Source: SIG603 sp964370635 (GTDB lineage Bacteria > Bacillota > Clostridia > Oscillospirales > Acutalibacteraceae). From it: a stretch of 64,000 nt of DNA. Where the stretch lies: assembly GCA_964370635.1 (NCBI GenBank), contig CAYJJU010000008.1, forward strand, positions 1 through 64,000, in the 5' to 3' direction. Of this stretch, positions 16,595 to 26,564 are shown piece by piece; position 1 is the stretch's first letter, and each line of letters begins with the position of its first letter. The position numbers and the translations under genes were made by a program. The notes under the pieces are model-generated. The model was not told where the DNA came from. It saw nothing but the letters and a program-made list of their open reading frames with translations, and searched no databases.

Positions 16595-17548
16595 TCAATT
16601 ATTCAATCTCATTAAAACTTCACCCACTACTATATCAATATCTTTTTCATTTGTCGTGAGCATCTTGTTAATTTTAGCCATGTTATTTACATAATCTTGA
16701 TTAACTGGGAATAATGCCGCTTCACCTTTACTAAAAGTTAAAGTGTCGTTCACGCATACCCTTCCTAATGTATTAACTATATTTTCACATTCAGTCGATT
16801 TGACGATACTATTCATAAGCATTTCAAGATATGTGTCGGAGTATTCTATCGGAAACAACGATGTAACCACAGCATCAACTCCTATTGCTGTAATAATTGT
16901 ATTTGTCACTAAACCTAATTCCGGAAAATAGTCTTTATCATATGCAATTAAAGAATCCGGTAAATCTACAATAAATACATCAGGGTTATATTTTTGTTCT
17001 AATTTATTAAAAAAATTATTAATACATTTTGCCTTTTCGTTCTCTGAAATTCTTCCAACAATCATCTCCCACGGCAAGATTATATCTCCAAAAATTTTTG
17101 CTTCCTTTTTGCAGGATACAAGTATGGGATTATATCCTCTTCCAATTAAATTAACTTTAATTTTCTGACTGATTTCAAAAGTATTGGATAACGAGGTTAC
17201 TCCACCACATACAATCACGGGGACCTCTAAATCTCGCCAACTGGATTCGTAAAACTTAGTTTCATTTTCGATAAATTCTATATTGGGGTGATTAATTATA
17301 TCATCTTCATCTATATATAAAAAAACTTTAACCTTTACACCATTTTCAGCAATTCTCTGGCAAATTTCTTTATAATCTGAAATAGTCTTTTTCTTAATAT
17401 AAGAAGACACAACCCAACACTCATCTATATCATCACAAAATTTAATTAAATTCCCATTATATTCTTGGTAATTTATCAAAGTGTGATTTTTTAAATTAGC
17501 GCACACGTTATCTATACATGTGTGTTTTTCGATTATTCCTATTTTCAT
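16595..17548 (-). CDS. TIGR04066-like peptide maturation system protein
   Basis: A 317-residue cytosolic protein. It has alternating strands and helices with a segment VPVIVCGGVTSLSNTFEISQKI that looks like a modified P-loop/GTPase-like core, and then VFIVDLPDSLIAYD as a Walker B-like strand. This matches my memory of the TIGR04066 family, found only beside clostridial Cys-rich peptide genes. The biochemical role is not established; a nucleotide-dependent scaffold or chaperone is possible. Its start overlaps the end of the radical SAM gene by four bases, so the two are made together, and the precursor gene follows 57 bases downstream. Confidence 0.75.
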   Translation of the reverse strand: MKIGIIEKHTCIDNVCANLKNHTLINYQEYNGNLIKFCDDIDECWVVSSYIKKKTISDYKEICQRIAENGVKVKVFLYIDEDDIINHPNIEFIENETKFYESSWRDLEVPVIVCGGVTSLSNTFEISQKIKVNLIGRGYNPILVSCKKEAKIFGDIILPWEMIVGRISENEKAKCINNFFNKLEQKYNPDVFIVDLPDSLIAYDKDYFPELGLVTNTIITAIGVDAVVTSLFPIEYSDTYLEMLMNSIVKSTECENIVNTLGRVCVNDTLTFSKGEAALFPVNQDYVNNMAKINKMLTTNEKDIDIVVGEVLMRLNN

Positions 17549-18996
17549 ATCTTCACCATCTTTTCTTCTCCAAGTAATTCCGGGATAAACTTGTAATCAA
17601 GCTCCTTAAGTGTAGCGTATTTTTTCAATAAATCATCAAAAGAATTCCGTACATTAACGCAAAAACTTTCTAATCGTTCAGCAGAGTATTCTGTAATACC
17701 GTCATACATTTTTAAACAATTAGTGCAATTAGTATAGGCAAAACAATTTTGACATTTTACGGATGAAAATTTTTCAACATTTAATAACTGCCTTGCCTTT
17801 TCAAGAGACACACCTTCATCAACATTTCCGATTTTAGCGAACTCTGAAATTTCGCTAACTCGCTCACATGGGAAAAAGTCCCCATTTGCTGTTAAAAACA
17901 ATCGTGTAACGCCCGGTATACAAGGCCCGCTATGATGCGACTTTCCAATAAACCCTATCCCGCGTCCTTCCGCTTTTGCAAACTTTGCGAGTTCAGAGAA
18001 GAAACTCCCTCTAAAAACAGATAATGAATCCTCTGATATCACCCCTAATCTTGATAAGCTGATTTTAAACATCTCATACTCAATTTCCGAAATATACTCA
18101 TCTGAATAATCCGCTTTCGTTTCAGCATAGTCATAGCCTATTGGAGAAAAATTTGGCATCTGATTTTTATACAACGTATTATTGGTGAAAAAGTCACTAA
18201 CTTTACTAAAGCTGTTTGCTTGGTCTGCAACACAGTTAAACTGAACTTGCTCAATAAAATACTCTGGATATTTTTTGTACAAGAAATGTACATTTTTTAT
18301 CAAATCACTATGTGACCCCTTTTGAGTAAATGCATATTTGCGATGCTTATCATGATATGCCTGTGGTCCATCTAAGCTAAACATCAATCCGAAATTATTT
18401 TCAGCAAAGAAATCACAAATTTCTTCGGTTAATAATGTCCCGTTAGTAGTAAGTGAATATCCTATTCCTCTATTTACATTCAAAGATTTTACATATTCAA
18501 CACACTTTTCTATTAATTTCATATTGAGCAATGGTTCACCGCCATAAAAAGATATGCCTGTAGTATCAGAATTTTCAGAATGTGATATTAAATAATCTAT
18601 TCCTTTTTTCGCCATTTCCCACGTCATTTCTTTTTGTGAGTGTGCTCGATCTTTATGCTCGCCTGAATATATACAATATTCACATCTAAGATTACATCTT
18701 TGTGTCACCTGTAAAATCACCATTGAGCAACTATTGTTGATTAACTCTGAAAGAAGATGTGAAGCGGGGTGTTCTGGGCTGTTTGGTCTATTTGCCTTTA
18801 AATATCCCTGCTCCAACAATTCTCTAATTTCTTGATTACTAGATGAATTAATGTCCTTGCCTTTTTCAATTGCGCTCTCAAGAATGTCGTATGTTTCCGC
18901 TGACACGTCTACAACAGAATTTGTATTAACATCATAAACATATGAAGCATTTGAGGTTTTAAATAAGTGTATAAAAGGTGTATGAATGTTATGCAT
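17545..18996 (-). CDS. ccpM: Radical SAM/SPASM peptide maturase (CcpM-like)
   Basis: A 483-residue enzyme. Residues 1-75 form a peptide-recognition-like region; the radical SAM motif CNLRCEYC (C101, C105, C108) binds the 4Fe-4S cluster that splits S-adenosylmethionine; GGEPLL follows near residue 160. The C-terminal SPASM domain has Cys in CIPGVTRLF, FFPCERV, VKCQNCFAYTNCTNC and FCVN, enough for two auxiliary clusters. Such enzymes crosslink Cys sulfur to carbon in small peptides. The substrate is most likely the Cys-rich peptide at 16361-16537. The neighbours (acyl-carrier-like protein, TIGR04066, S8 protease, exporter) match the clostridial Cys-rich peptide system as I recall it. Confidence 0.85.
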   Translation of the reverse strand: MHNIHTPFIHLFKTSNASYVYDVNTNSVVDVSAETYDILESAIEKGKDINSSSNQEIRELLEQGYLKANRPNSPEHPASHLLSELINNSCSMVILQVTQRCNLRCEYCIYSGEHKDRAHSQKEMTWEMAKKGIDYLISHSENSDTTGISFYGGEPLLNMKLIEKCVEYVKSLNVNRGIGYSLTTNGTLLTEEICDFFAENNFGLMFSLDGPQAYHDKHRKYAFTQKGSHSDLIKNVHFLYKKYPEYFIEQVQFNCVADQANSFSKVSDFFTNNTLYKNQMPNFSPIGYDYAETKADYSDEYISEIEYEMFKISLSRLGVISEDSLSVFRGSFFSELAKFAKAEGRGIGFIGKSHHSGPCIPGVTRLFLTANGDFFPCERVSEISEFAKIGNVDEGVSLEKARQLLNVEKFSSVKCQNCFAYTNCTNCLKMYDGITEYSAERLESFCVNVRNSFDDLLKKYATLKELDYKFIPELLGEEKMVKI

Positions 18997-19288
18997 TTTC
19001 TCCTCCTAGCTCTCGATTGACGAGTTCTAAAATATTGTTATATGTATCAAAATTTCCTTTTTCAATAGTACTACTAGGTATTTTTATTGCAAATACTTTT
19101 TCAATATCAAAATAAACATTTAAAAGATCATAAGACTTTACTCCAACATTTATTCCTAGTAACTTAAAATCTCTACAATTAATATACTTGTCAAAATCGA
19201 CACCAGTACGACGCACGAAAATATCTCTTAAAGCTTTTTCCACTTTACTCCCTTTTTCTGAAATTGTATCGTTTACTGTATTCATCAT
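18989..19288 (-). CDS. Acyl-carrier-like protein of the peptide cluster (TIGR04069-like)
   Basis: A 99-residue protein of acyl carrier size. The order of helices and the phrase FKLLGINVGVKSYDLLNVYFDIEKVFAIKIP align with the helix II region of acyl carrier proteins (normally DSLD with the phosphopantetheine Ser). Here the site reads VKSYD, so a Ser is present but the Asp before it is replaced by Lys; attachment of a prosthetic group is doubtful. Related proteins (TIGR04069, from memory) occur beside CcpM-type maturases. It may act as a binding partner rather than an acyl carrier. The ATG at 19288 follows GGAGG; the gene overlaps the maturase gene by eight bases. Confidence 0.72.
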   Translation of the reverse strand: MMNTVNDTISEKGSKVEKALRDIFVRRTGVDFDKYINCRDFKLLGINVGVKSYDLLNVYFDIEKVFAIKIPSSTIEKGNFDTYNNILELVNRELGGENA

Positions 19289-19324
19289 ACTTTATACCTC
19301 CTGATTATTTACTAACATTCGTTT

Positions 19325-19990
19325 TTATCTCAATGCCTTCCCCTCAAGCTTTACAACAACATCGGCCTCACTTGCAAAAATTTCCGAGTGGGTTACCGCT
19401 ATCACGCATTTTTGGTCGACATGTGCTAAGTCTTTTAGAATGTCGACTATGCCTTTTGCCGTGTCGGCGTCTAGGTTTCCTGTGGGCTCGTCGGCTAAAA
19501 TTATGTCCGCATTTGTGGATATCGCCCTTGCAATTGCAACCCTTTGTTGCTCACCGCCCGATAGTTTATTTATATTTCTTTTCATCTGCTGTTTTGTAAG
19601 CCCCATGCGAAGTAGTAACTCTTCCGCTTTTTCTTTCTTATTTGGAATATCATTTTTAGATATTTCCATGGCCGCCATCACATTTTGCATGGGGTTTAGG
19701 TAGCTTAAAAGGTTATAACTTTGAAAAACTATGCCTATTTTGCTGTTTCTATAGTATGTATAGCCTATGTCCTTAAGGTTTTTGTCATCAAACAAAACTT
19801 CACCCGATTTAGGCGCTTCGAGTGCTCCTGCAAGGGTTAGGGTCGTGGTTTTACCCGAGCCTGACGGCCCTACTATCGTGTAAAGCTTACCTTTTTCAAA
19901 GTCAAAACTTGCATTTTCTAAAATACTTACCTTCCTGTCGTTGCCTCCGTAAAAATAGTCCACGTTTCTAAATTCTAAAATCTTGCTCAT
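19325..19990 (-). CDS. LolD/MacB-type ABC transporter ATPase
   Basis: A 221-residue ATPase started at the ATG at 19990, which has a GGAG site (the in-frame ATG further up lies inside the protease gene). Walker A is GPSGSGKTT, the signature is LSGGEQQRVAIARA, and Walker B is ILADEPTGNLD, all typical of the LolD/MacB/FtsE branch that works with FtsX-like permeases. Such pairs use ATP to drive movements across the membrane rather than a classical transport channel. The four permeases downstream in the same operon (10417-16298) are its likely partners. The gene overlaps no neighbour at its 3' end but lies 13 bases after the protease stop region. Confidence 0.92.
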   Translation of the reverse strand: MSKILEFRNVDYFYGGNDRKVSILENASFDFEKGKLYTIVGPSGSGKTTTLTLAGALEAPKSGEVLFDDKNLKDIGYTYYRNSKIGIVFQSYNLLSYLNPMQNVMAAMEISKNDIPNKKEKAEELLLRMGLTKQQMKRNINKLSGGEQQRVAIARAISTNADIILADEPTGNLDADTAKGIVDILKDLAHVDQKCVIAVTHSEIFASEADVVVKLEGKALR

Positions 19991-20003
19991 GATGAATACT
20001 CCT

Positions 20004-21089
20004 TTATTCAAAATTTTTAATTACAACATTATATATTTCATCAATTGATTCACATTGCACAGATAGCGATTTTAGTGTTATCGTATAATCATTACAGACA
20101 AATGCATCAAATAGATTTTTGTTAGCCAGTCCATCAAAAGAAAAAATCATCACATCTGGAAAATAAATCTTTTCAAGAACTCTAAAAACTGGTTCTGCCA
20201 ACGATTCACTCTTTGCATACAAAGATAGAGGTATAAATTCAGTCTTATCTGTAAAAGCTACAACTATATAATCATCTTTTTCAAAACATTCAACTAATTT
20301 ATTAATAATATCACTTTCTGCATATATAATAGGAACTTCAGTCTTGTATTTTGAGCATGGAAAAAAATTAAATAGGTTTACAAATCTATGCTCCAGTGAA
20401 TTTTCAACTAATAACTTTATACACTCTTTTATAGTTGTATTTTCACTAATACTATTTATTAAAAAACCGGTGATTGTTGGTGCTGCGAAACTATTTGCTC
20501 CAACTAAAAGAAAATTTACAATTTCATTTTCAAGCAAGTTTGCATCTGCGCTTACAACGAAAGAATTTTCTAAATTTCCAAGATAATTTTTGTCTATGTA
20601 AATTTTACCAATTTCCCTTTCATTATTCCTATCATATCGCACTCCAATCACATTTTTAAATCCTGCTGGCCATGAAATAACATTTAAATTTGAGAAAGCT
20701 GCAACCAAAATAATATTTTGATCAATCATTCGATTTATAATCGGTTGTAGTTTTAAACCATCATAATAATCAGAAGTCCCCAAACTCATATTAATTAATT
20801 TAATATCATTTTTGCTACACCAGTCCAGAGCGCATATTAACTGCTCGACATAAGATCTATTATCACTATCTATAATTTTAATACTGATAATGCTAATCGA
20901 TTTTTCACACTGAGAGGATATTATTTCCGCGCAAATTGTCCCATGTGAATAGTACCCTAAAGCCCCAACTTCTTTGTCAGGTATAATATTTAAATTTTCA
21001 GTTACTAGCATTTTACGCTTAACTGTAATATTGCTATTTGCATTTGGATAAACCCCGTCGTCTATCACCGCTATTTTAATCTTAGACAC
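20004..21089 (-). CDS. Subtilisin-like (S8) protease of the peptide cluster
   Basis: A 361-residue cytosolic serine protease-like protein without signal peptide. The catalytic triad can be traced as Asp in AVIDDGVYP (about residue 10), His in GYYSHGTICAEI (about 49) and Ser in GANSFAAPTITG (about 199). The usual GTSMAAP is altered to ANSFAAP, and the oxyanion Asn is probably in AAFSNLN. The C-terminal 120 residues are an extra domain that I do not recognise. In related clusters an S8 protease is thought to remove the leader peptide. It overlaps the exporter gene by eight bases, so cutting and export are co-expressed. Confidence 0.82.
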   Translation of the reverse strand: MSKIKIAVIDDGVYPNANSNITVKRKMLVTENLNIIPDKEVGALGYYSHGTICAEIISSQCEKSISIISIKIIDSDNRSYVEQLICALDWCSKNDIKLINMSLGTSDYYDGLKLQPIINRMIDQNIILVAAFSNLNVISWPAGFKNVIGVRYDRNNEREIGKIYIDKNYLGNLENSFVVSADANLLENEIVNFLLVGANSFAAPTITGFLINSISENTTIKECIKLLVENSLEHRFVNLFNFFPCSKYKTEVPIIYAESDIINKLVECFEKDDYIVVAFTDKTEFIPLSLYAKSESLAEPVFRVLEKIYFPDVMIFSFDGLANKNLFDAFVCNDYTITLKSLSVQCESIDEIYNVVIKNFE

Positions 21090-22722
21090 TTGTTTTCACC
21101 AACTTTCCGTTTGTCAGTTCATACACGCTGTCAAACCCCTCTAAATCCTCGTAGCTGTGGGTTATCATTATCACTGTTTTGTCTTTGAATTCGTTATGCA
21201 CTACTCTATTAACTAGTTTATGCGAGTCTACGTCTAAGTTTGCCGTGGCTTCGTCTAAAATTATTATTGGGCTGTCTTTTACTATTGCCCTTGCTATGGC
21301 GAGTTTTTGCCGTTCTCCGCCTGAAAGCTTTGTCCCTTGTACTCCTGTTTCGTCGTCGAGTGATTGGGTAAAGCCGTCTACTCCGCTTGTTGTAACTGCG
21401 TATGAGAGTTCTTTTTCCGATTTTCCATTTAATAAGTCTATATTTCCTTTAAGCGAGCCTTTGAAAATATATGGTGTTTGATTTACAACCGCAAACAAAT
21501 CTCTATACGACTGCAAATCTACATCGTCCACACTTTTACCATTGATATTTATTTTCCCTGATTTAAAATTCTCAAACCGCAATATTGTGTTGATTAACGT
21601 CGTTTTGCCGCTTCCGTTTTCTCCAATAATTGCAATTTTATCTTTACTTTTAATCTTCAAACTGAGTTCATCCAGCACTTTTCTATCTCCGTATGAAAAG
21701 CTGATATTTTCAATAGATAAGTCGCTAAAGTTTTTAATCTCAGTGTCACCTGTAAGCTCTTCATTAAGTTTATAAAATTCAGAAAGCCTTTTTGCCGAAG
21801 GCATAATTCTTGATAGTATAAACTTCAGGTTCATTATCGCCGAAATAGGTCCCGTCACATATGAACTATATGCAACAAAGGCGAATATATCGCCGACTGA
21901 GATTTCGCCTCTTGTCACCATATATCCGCCTATTATGTACAGTGAGCAAGTTACTCCCCATTCAAGAATTACTTCGATAATCATATTCCATGCATCAAGC
22001 ATAACCGTTCTTTTGTTATTATCGAGTATATTCTTTTGATGTTTTCTTAGTGTATTAAGCTTTACTTTGTATAAATTCCAAAGCTTTATTTCTTTTACAC
22101 CGTTTATATTATCTCCAAACCAAGCGGCAAAGTCGCCGTTTAGAGCAATCATTTCCTCTGTTAGTTTTTCTCTTTTTTTAGATAAAAATTTCACTGTGAA
22201 AAATTTTATAGGTATTACCGCCATCACAATGAGTGCCAACTGCCAGCTTATCACAAAAAGACCTAAAATTCCGCTTGCCATTCGTAAAATATAGCTGATG
22301 GTAAACATTATGCTGCGGTCAACAAGCATTGCCATCATGCTTGTGTCCATGCCAAGTTTATTTATCACCTCTGCGGAATTATTATCTGTAAAGTACGATA
22401 CTTCAAGCTTAAACAATTTCCTTGCCGCCCGTGTGATAAGGTTATATTGCACATCGTTTTGAAAGTTTACAAAAAGATTGGTTTGAATGAGCTCAATCAC
22501 TTGATTGACCAGCACCAATAAGACCAATAAAAGCGTAAACTGCACAATTACATCAAACTGCTTTTGCACCAAGCCAAAGTCCGTTACTTGCCGTGTAATG
22601 AGTGGCTGAAAAAACGAAATCCCCGCAGTAAGCCCGAAACAAATTAATATTAAAACTATCTTACTCTTAATCGGTGGCATTTCTTTGAATATGCCTTTTA
22701 CTAGGTCTATGTATTTTTTCAT
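21082..22722 (-). CDS. ABC exporter (membrane and ATPase domains fused)
   Basis: A half-transporter of about 546 residues with six transmembrane helices in the first 310 residues and an ATPase at the C-terminus: Walker A GENGSGKTT, signature LSGGERQKLAIARA, Walker B IIILDEATANLD. It should form a homodimer. I start it at ATG 22722; two GTG codons just upstream (22731, 22734) are alternatives. Size and layout match peptide and lantibiotic exporters that lack a fused C39 peptidase; here the separate S8 protease could do the cutting. The likely cargo is the modified Cys-rich peptide. Confidence 0.9.
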   Translation of the reverse strand: MKKYIDLVKGIFKEMPPIKSKIVLILICFGLTAGISFFQPLITRQVTDFGLVQKQFDVIVQFTLLLVLLVLVNQVIELIQTNLFVNFQNDVQYNLITRAARKLFKLEVSYFTDNNSAEVINKLGMDTSMMAMLVDRSIMFTISYILRMASGILGLFVISWQLALIVMAVIPIKFFTVKFLSKKREKLTEEMIALNGDFAAWFGDNINGVKEIKLWNLYKVKLNTLRKHQKNILDNNKRTVMLDAWNMIIEVILEWGVTCSLYIIGGYMVTRGEISVGDIFAFVAYSSYVTGPISAIMNLKFILSRIMPSAKRLSEFYKLNEELTGDTEIKNFSDLSIENISFSYGDRKVLDELSLKIKSKDKIAIIGENGSGKTTLINTILRFENFKSGKININGKSVDDVDLQSYRDLFAVVNQTPYIFKGSLKGNIDLLNGKSEKELSYAVTTSGVDGFTQSLDDETGVQGTKLSGGERQKLAIARAIVKDSPIIILDEATANLDVDSHKLVNRVVHNEFKDKTVIMITHSYEDLEGFDSVYELTNGKLVKTSV

Positions 22723-22767
22723 GATTTTCACCACATATTTTGTGTAGTTTTTATTTCCTTTGCAGCG

Positions 22768-23622
22768 TTAATGTTGCTGAATGTGTTTGAATAGTAAAAA
22801 TGATATCAAGTAAATTATTACTGAAAGTAATAAGATTAATAAGAATATATAAATATGCTCATTACTATGTACTGTAAAAAGGAATTGCTGTTGAGTTTCA
22901 AAGCTCTCCAAAGAGCTTCCCTCTTTGAAATCTTTCGTCATACCTATTACCCATGAATGTGAAATCATCCTGTTAAACGAAAGTCCGACACATGAGGAAA
23001 TTAATACAGGTAAATAGGAAATAAGCGCTTGAGAAAATAAAAATTGTTTATTAATATTTTTATTTGTTTCTCCCAATCGTAACAAGATCTTTGCATCTTT
23101 ATTAAATTCCGATATGTTTAATACAAATATTAATATTAACAGCAACAAAAGCACCGCACAAGAAGAAAATAGAACTAAATTTTGCATAGAAACAGATATT
23201 TCAAGGGATTTTACTAACTGCTTATTATTATAATTCGATGCATCAACAAAAATATATTCGGAATTTTCACTTAATAATAAAGAGAGATCTAAAAGCACCT
23301 TGTCTACATTTGAATATTTATCTACGGTAAATTCAGCGACGGTTTTATCCGAATAATCTGTGAAGCTTACAATATTAGAGTGGTTTTTTGCCTGTTCGAT
23401 TACACTTTCCTCGGGTGAATATTCTGTCTCTTTTTTAGTAATTAACCATATTTCGGCAGGGAATTGTTTGTTTATCGCATCTAAATAAACCTCCGTTGCG
23501 CAGATGTAACAAGATATTATTGCCGTAGAAAACCCAAAAATCAGAGAAAATAAAACAGTTAAAACGCTTTTACTTTTTCGTCCTTTTAATTCCCAAAAAA
23601 CTCTTTTTAAAATAATCTTCAT
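22768..23622 (-). CDS. Short FtsX-like ABC permease
   Basis: A 284-residue membrane protein with a helix at about 15-40, a small extracellular domain (about 40-140) and three helices after residue 140. This is the FtsX/MacB plan with a reduced outside domain. The loop NISEFNKDAKILLRLGETNKNI is in the place of the coupling helix. It lies just downstream of an ATPase (23703-24359) and a full-size permease (24356-25774), so these three probably form one transporter with two different permease subunits. Confidence 0.8.
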   Translation of the reverse strand: MKIILKRVFWELKGRKSKSVLTVLFSLIFGFSTAIISCYICATEVYLDAINKQFPAEIWLITKKETEYSPEESVIEQAKNHSNIVSFTDYSDKTVAEFTVDKYSNVDKVLLDLSLLLSENSEYIFVDASNYNNKQLVKSLEISVSMQNLVLFSSCAVLLLLLILIFVLNISEFNKDAKILLRLGETNKNINKQFLFSQALISYLPVLISSCVGLSFNRMISHSWVIGMTKDFKEGSSLESFETQQQFLFTVHSNEHIYIFLLILLLSVIIYLISFLLFKHIQQH

Positions 23623-23702
23623 TATTATGCCCTCGTCATCTCTGCTAAAAAATGCCTTGAAGGAATTTTACTTCTTACCGAGATATATCATTCCCTCTCT
23701 TT

Positions 23703-24359
23703 TTAGGTTTTAATCGGCTCGATTTTTCCTCTTGAGAACTTAAAGCTTTTATCCGACTGTTCTTTTACGTAATCCGAATGGGTGACAATAATAACACAAC
23801 AGTTATGCTTTCTCGCGAGATTTTTCAGCATGCTTACAATTATTTCAGCATTATCCTCATCTAAGTTTCCTGTAGGTTCATCAGCTAATATATATTTTGA
23901 CTTTACTGCTATAGCTCTTGCAATTGCAACCCGTTGCTGTTCTCCTCCAGAAAGTTTTTTCACAGATCTATTTAAATCTTTCTCATAAAGACCCAAAGAT
24001 AATAAAATTTCTTTTGCTTTTTTCTCTTGATTTTTGCCGTCTTTATCTTTTATTTCCACTGCTGTCACAACATTTTGTATCGAATTCATATAAGGAAACA
24101 ATAAAAAGTTTTGAAACACCAAAGAAATATTATGTTTTCGTATATTTTCCTCAAAATCACTTTTTTCACCATCAAAGTAAATTTCTCCGCTTTGCGGTTT
24201 TTCAAGCCCCGATATAAGAGATAGTAAAGTGGATTTCCCGACACCAGAGGGGCCTACAATACTGTACATTTTGCCTTGTTCAAAGCACAAACTAACATCA
24301 CTTAAAATCTGCTTGTCTTTATTATAATCAAAAGTAACATTTTTTAACTCAATCATCAT
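23703..24359 (-). CDS. LolD/MacB-type ABC transporter ATPase
   Basis: A 218-residue ATPase with Walker A GPSGVGKST, signature LSGGEQQRVAIARA and Walker B ILADEPTGNLDED, clearly paralogous to the ATPase at 19325-19990. The start overlaps the end of the upstream permease gene by four bases, showing tight coupling. It should energise the permeases at 24356-25774 and 22768-23622. A role in immunity to the peptide, or in sensing it together with the nearby regulators, is inferred from place only. Confidence 0.92.
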   Translation of the reverse strand: MMIELKNVTFDYNKDKQILSDVSLCFEQGKMYSIVGPSGVGKSTLLSLISGLEKPQSGEIYFDGEKSDFEENIRKHNISLVFQNFLLFPYMNSIQNVVTAVEIKDKDGKNQEKKAKEILLSLGLYEKDLNRSVKKLSGGEQQRVAIARAIAVKSKYILADEPTGNLDEDNAEIIVSMLKNLARKHNCCVIIVTHSDYVKEQSDKSFKFSRGKIEPIKT

Positions 24360-25774
24360 CTTTCTCCAAAATTCTGTAAAAATTTTATCGTTTTGTAATT
24401 ATATATTCTGTAGAAGTTTAGTGCCATAGCGATAATAATAAGTAGCATAAGATATCCTACACTAAATACTGCATCAATAAAATTTAAATTCATATTTAAA
24501 TTGTAATTTACCATGTCATCACCTATAGAAAATAACGAGACTACAAATCCGGCTGTTATAGGTTCGGGATTTAGCGGTTCTATCAAAATGCTTACTAAAA
24601 AATATCCCAAAATAAAGATTAATGGAAGGGCAATAAGAGCCAAAAGGCCATATTCTATACTTTTCTGCAATAATATTTTACTTTTCTTTTCGCCCAAACA
24701 GAAGAGAATTCCGAATTCATCGGTCACATTTAAACTTAAGAAAACAATGACAAATAGTGCTATCCCCCCGAGTGTCGAAATTAGAACTATATTTAAAATC
24801 GCGTTTTTAAAATTCTCAACACTTGAAATTAAATCAAAATTGAATGTTTTCACAAAATCGTATGCTTCATATTTCCCCCAATTAATTGATATGCTTTTAA
24901 GTTTATTTAAAACACTGTCTACATCCAAAGGCGAGTTTAAATAAATATTCAAATTCCGGAGCTCATCGCTAGTCCCCGCAATTTCGTGAACGGTTGAATA
25001 ATCCGTGAAAATCGTATTATAAGGACTTACCCTAAATACCGCTGTTCCGTTATCATTTGCTTCCGAAATATTAAAGTATAGCGTTGTGGAATATATTCCC
25101 ACAATTTTTATTGAATATGTAGCGTCACTTTCACTTCTCATAGCCTTTACTTCTAAAACATCTCCTACCGAAAGATTATTTTCTTCAGCTAAAACCTCTG
25201 AAATTAGCGCACCTCTATTTTCTTCACTCGGAAATACTCCATGTTTAAGCTCTGATAAATTTCTTAAAAAATGCTCATATAGCGAAGCATCTACACAACC
25301 TACAGCATTTACTGCATGACTTTCAAATTCCATTTCTTCTTTAGTCATATAAAGTGAGTTCTCCTGTTCAAAAGGGTTTTCACCTTGGTATTTTTTACTG
25401 TTACTAAAGTTGACGGGAGTGAGATCTATAGTTGAGATTGTATTAACTCCTATAACTTCGTTGATTTGCAAAATCTCATTTATTTGCTCCTGTGACAGAG
25501 CATCATAATGATTTGCGGGGTCGAGTGTCTGCAACTCCTCGTCGTCACCATTCTTTTCAATATGTTCTTCAAAAAGTTGGTCTACAAAATCACTTTTAGC
25601 ACCTACAGCTATTTGTGTGCCTAATTGTTTTAGTGTATCAATACGTAATACATTTGCAGACCTATAAATTGATAACGAAAAAAATACAAATGCAGTAATT
25701 ATTGTAAACAGAAGGAGTAAAGCTGTAGTATTGAGTGGTTTTTGAATAAGTGCAATTTTTATTCTTTTAATCAT
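24356..25774 (-). CDS. FtsX-like ABC transporter permease
   Basis: A 472-residue permease: N-terminal helix at about 17-38, extracellular domain of about 280 residues, then three helices. The segment SLNVTDEFGILFCLGEKKSKIL is the coupling helix. It is the first gene of the run that leads into the peptide cluster. A 12-bp hairpin lies just before it. The ribosome site (AGGAT) is weak compared with its neighbours, so expression may be limited. Confidence 0.85.
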   Translation of the reverse strand: MIKRIKIALIQKPLNTTALLLLFTIITAFVFFSLSIYRSANVLRIDTLKQLGTQIAVGAKSDFVDQLFEEHIEKNGDDEELQTLDPANHYDALSQEQINEILQINEVIGVNTISTIDLTPVNFSNSKKYQGENPFEQENSLYMTKEEMEFESHAVNAVGCVDASLYEHFLRNLSELKHGVFPSEENRGALISEVLAEENNLSVGDVLEVKAMRSESDATYSIKIVGIYSTTLYFNISEANDNGTAVFRVSPYNTIFTDYSTVHEIAGTSDELRNLNIYLNSPLDVDSVLNKLKSISINWGKYEAYDFVKTFNFDLISSVENFKNAILNIVLISTLGGIALFVIVFLSLNVTDEFGILFCLGEKKSKILLQKSIEYGLLALIALPLIFILGYFLVSILIEPLNPEPITAGFVVSLFSIGDDMVNYNLNMNLNFIDAVFSVGYLMLLIIIAMALNFYRIYNYKTIKFLQNFGER

Positions 25775-25794
25775 GATTATATCCTAATAGATGC

Positions 25795-25829
25795 CGCACA
25801 AAACTTAATCTACTATAAAGTTTTGTGCG
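25795..25829. repeat. Perfect 12-bp inverted repeat before the permease gene
   Basis: CGCACAAAACTT (25795-25806) pairs with AAGTTTTGTGCG (25818-25829) around an 11-base loop. It lies between the secreted protein gene and the permease gene on the minus strand. No U tract follows on that strand, so it may be a weak terminator, an attenuator or an RNA stabiliser that separates high expression of the secreted protein from low expression of the transporter. Confidence 0.6.
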
Positions 25830-25885
25830 ACATCAAACCTTTACTTTTTAGTTTTTACGATTCGTAAAATTGTATGAAGATTTAA

Positions 25886-26275
25886 CTAGTAAGTAACTGT
25901 TCCGCTCAGTACGTACATTGTAACAGACGAATCATTTCTTATCCATGTATAATACAACGCTGTACTTGTTACAGTATGGCGCATACGGGGATACTTTCCT
26001 AAAAAACCATGTGTATAGGTAAACGTTAAGCCAGTAGTTACATTTTTTGTACCTGTAGAGTATTGATACTCTTGTGATAAGGTAGCATCCATCTCAATCC
26101 GATCTCCTTCTGCAAGACTATAGCCATTACCGGAGTAGTAAAAAGTAGTAGTACCGGAACCTATAGTATGTGCCGAAAGAGTTCCTGTTGCTGCATAAGC
26201 TACTGTACTAAATGATAAAACTACAAAAGATATGATTGCTAAAAATAATACTATTCTACTTTTAATTTTTTTCAT
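25886..26275 (-). CDS. Small secreted protein, unknown family
   Basis: A 129-residue protein; the ATG at 26275 follows GGAAAGGATG. Residues 1-33 are a clear signal peptide (basic start, hydrophobic core, AYA cut site). The mature part of about 100 residues is rich in Thr, Ser, Tyr and Gly and looks all-beta (for example GTTTFYYSGNGYSLAEGD). It has no Cys. I do not recognise it. It sits between XRE regulators and an ABC permease operon, and a second secreted protein of like size lies 1.2 kb away, so both may belong to one regulated extracellular system. Confidence 0.72.
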   Translation of the reverse strand: MKKIKSRIVLFLAIISFVVLSFSTVAYAATGTLSAHTIGSGTTTFYYSGNGYSLAEGDRIEMDATLSQEYQYSTGTKNVTTGLTFTYTHGFLGKYPRMRHTVTSTALYYTWIRNDSSVTMYVLSGTVTY

Positions 26276-26564
26276 TATAAACATCCTTTCCAACTATTTC
26301 TATTCTCTACAAATTAAGCCTTACATTTCTCATTGGACTCACCCTTTCTTTTTTATTTTATAGCATATATTAATACTTAACACTCCGCTTATTATGAAGT
26401 GCTTATATTCAATCTAATTACACCGTTTAACTGATTTCATCTTAGCATACATTACTTGAAAAAGCAATACGTTTCTTAAATTAAGCAATGTTTGCACTAA
26501 GATTCAATTGGTTTATAATATATATAATCCGATTTATCTGAGATATAGATAGCCTATTCTAAAC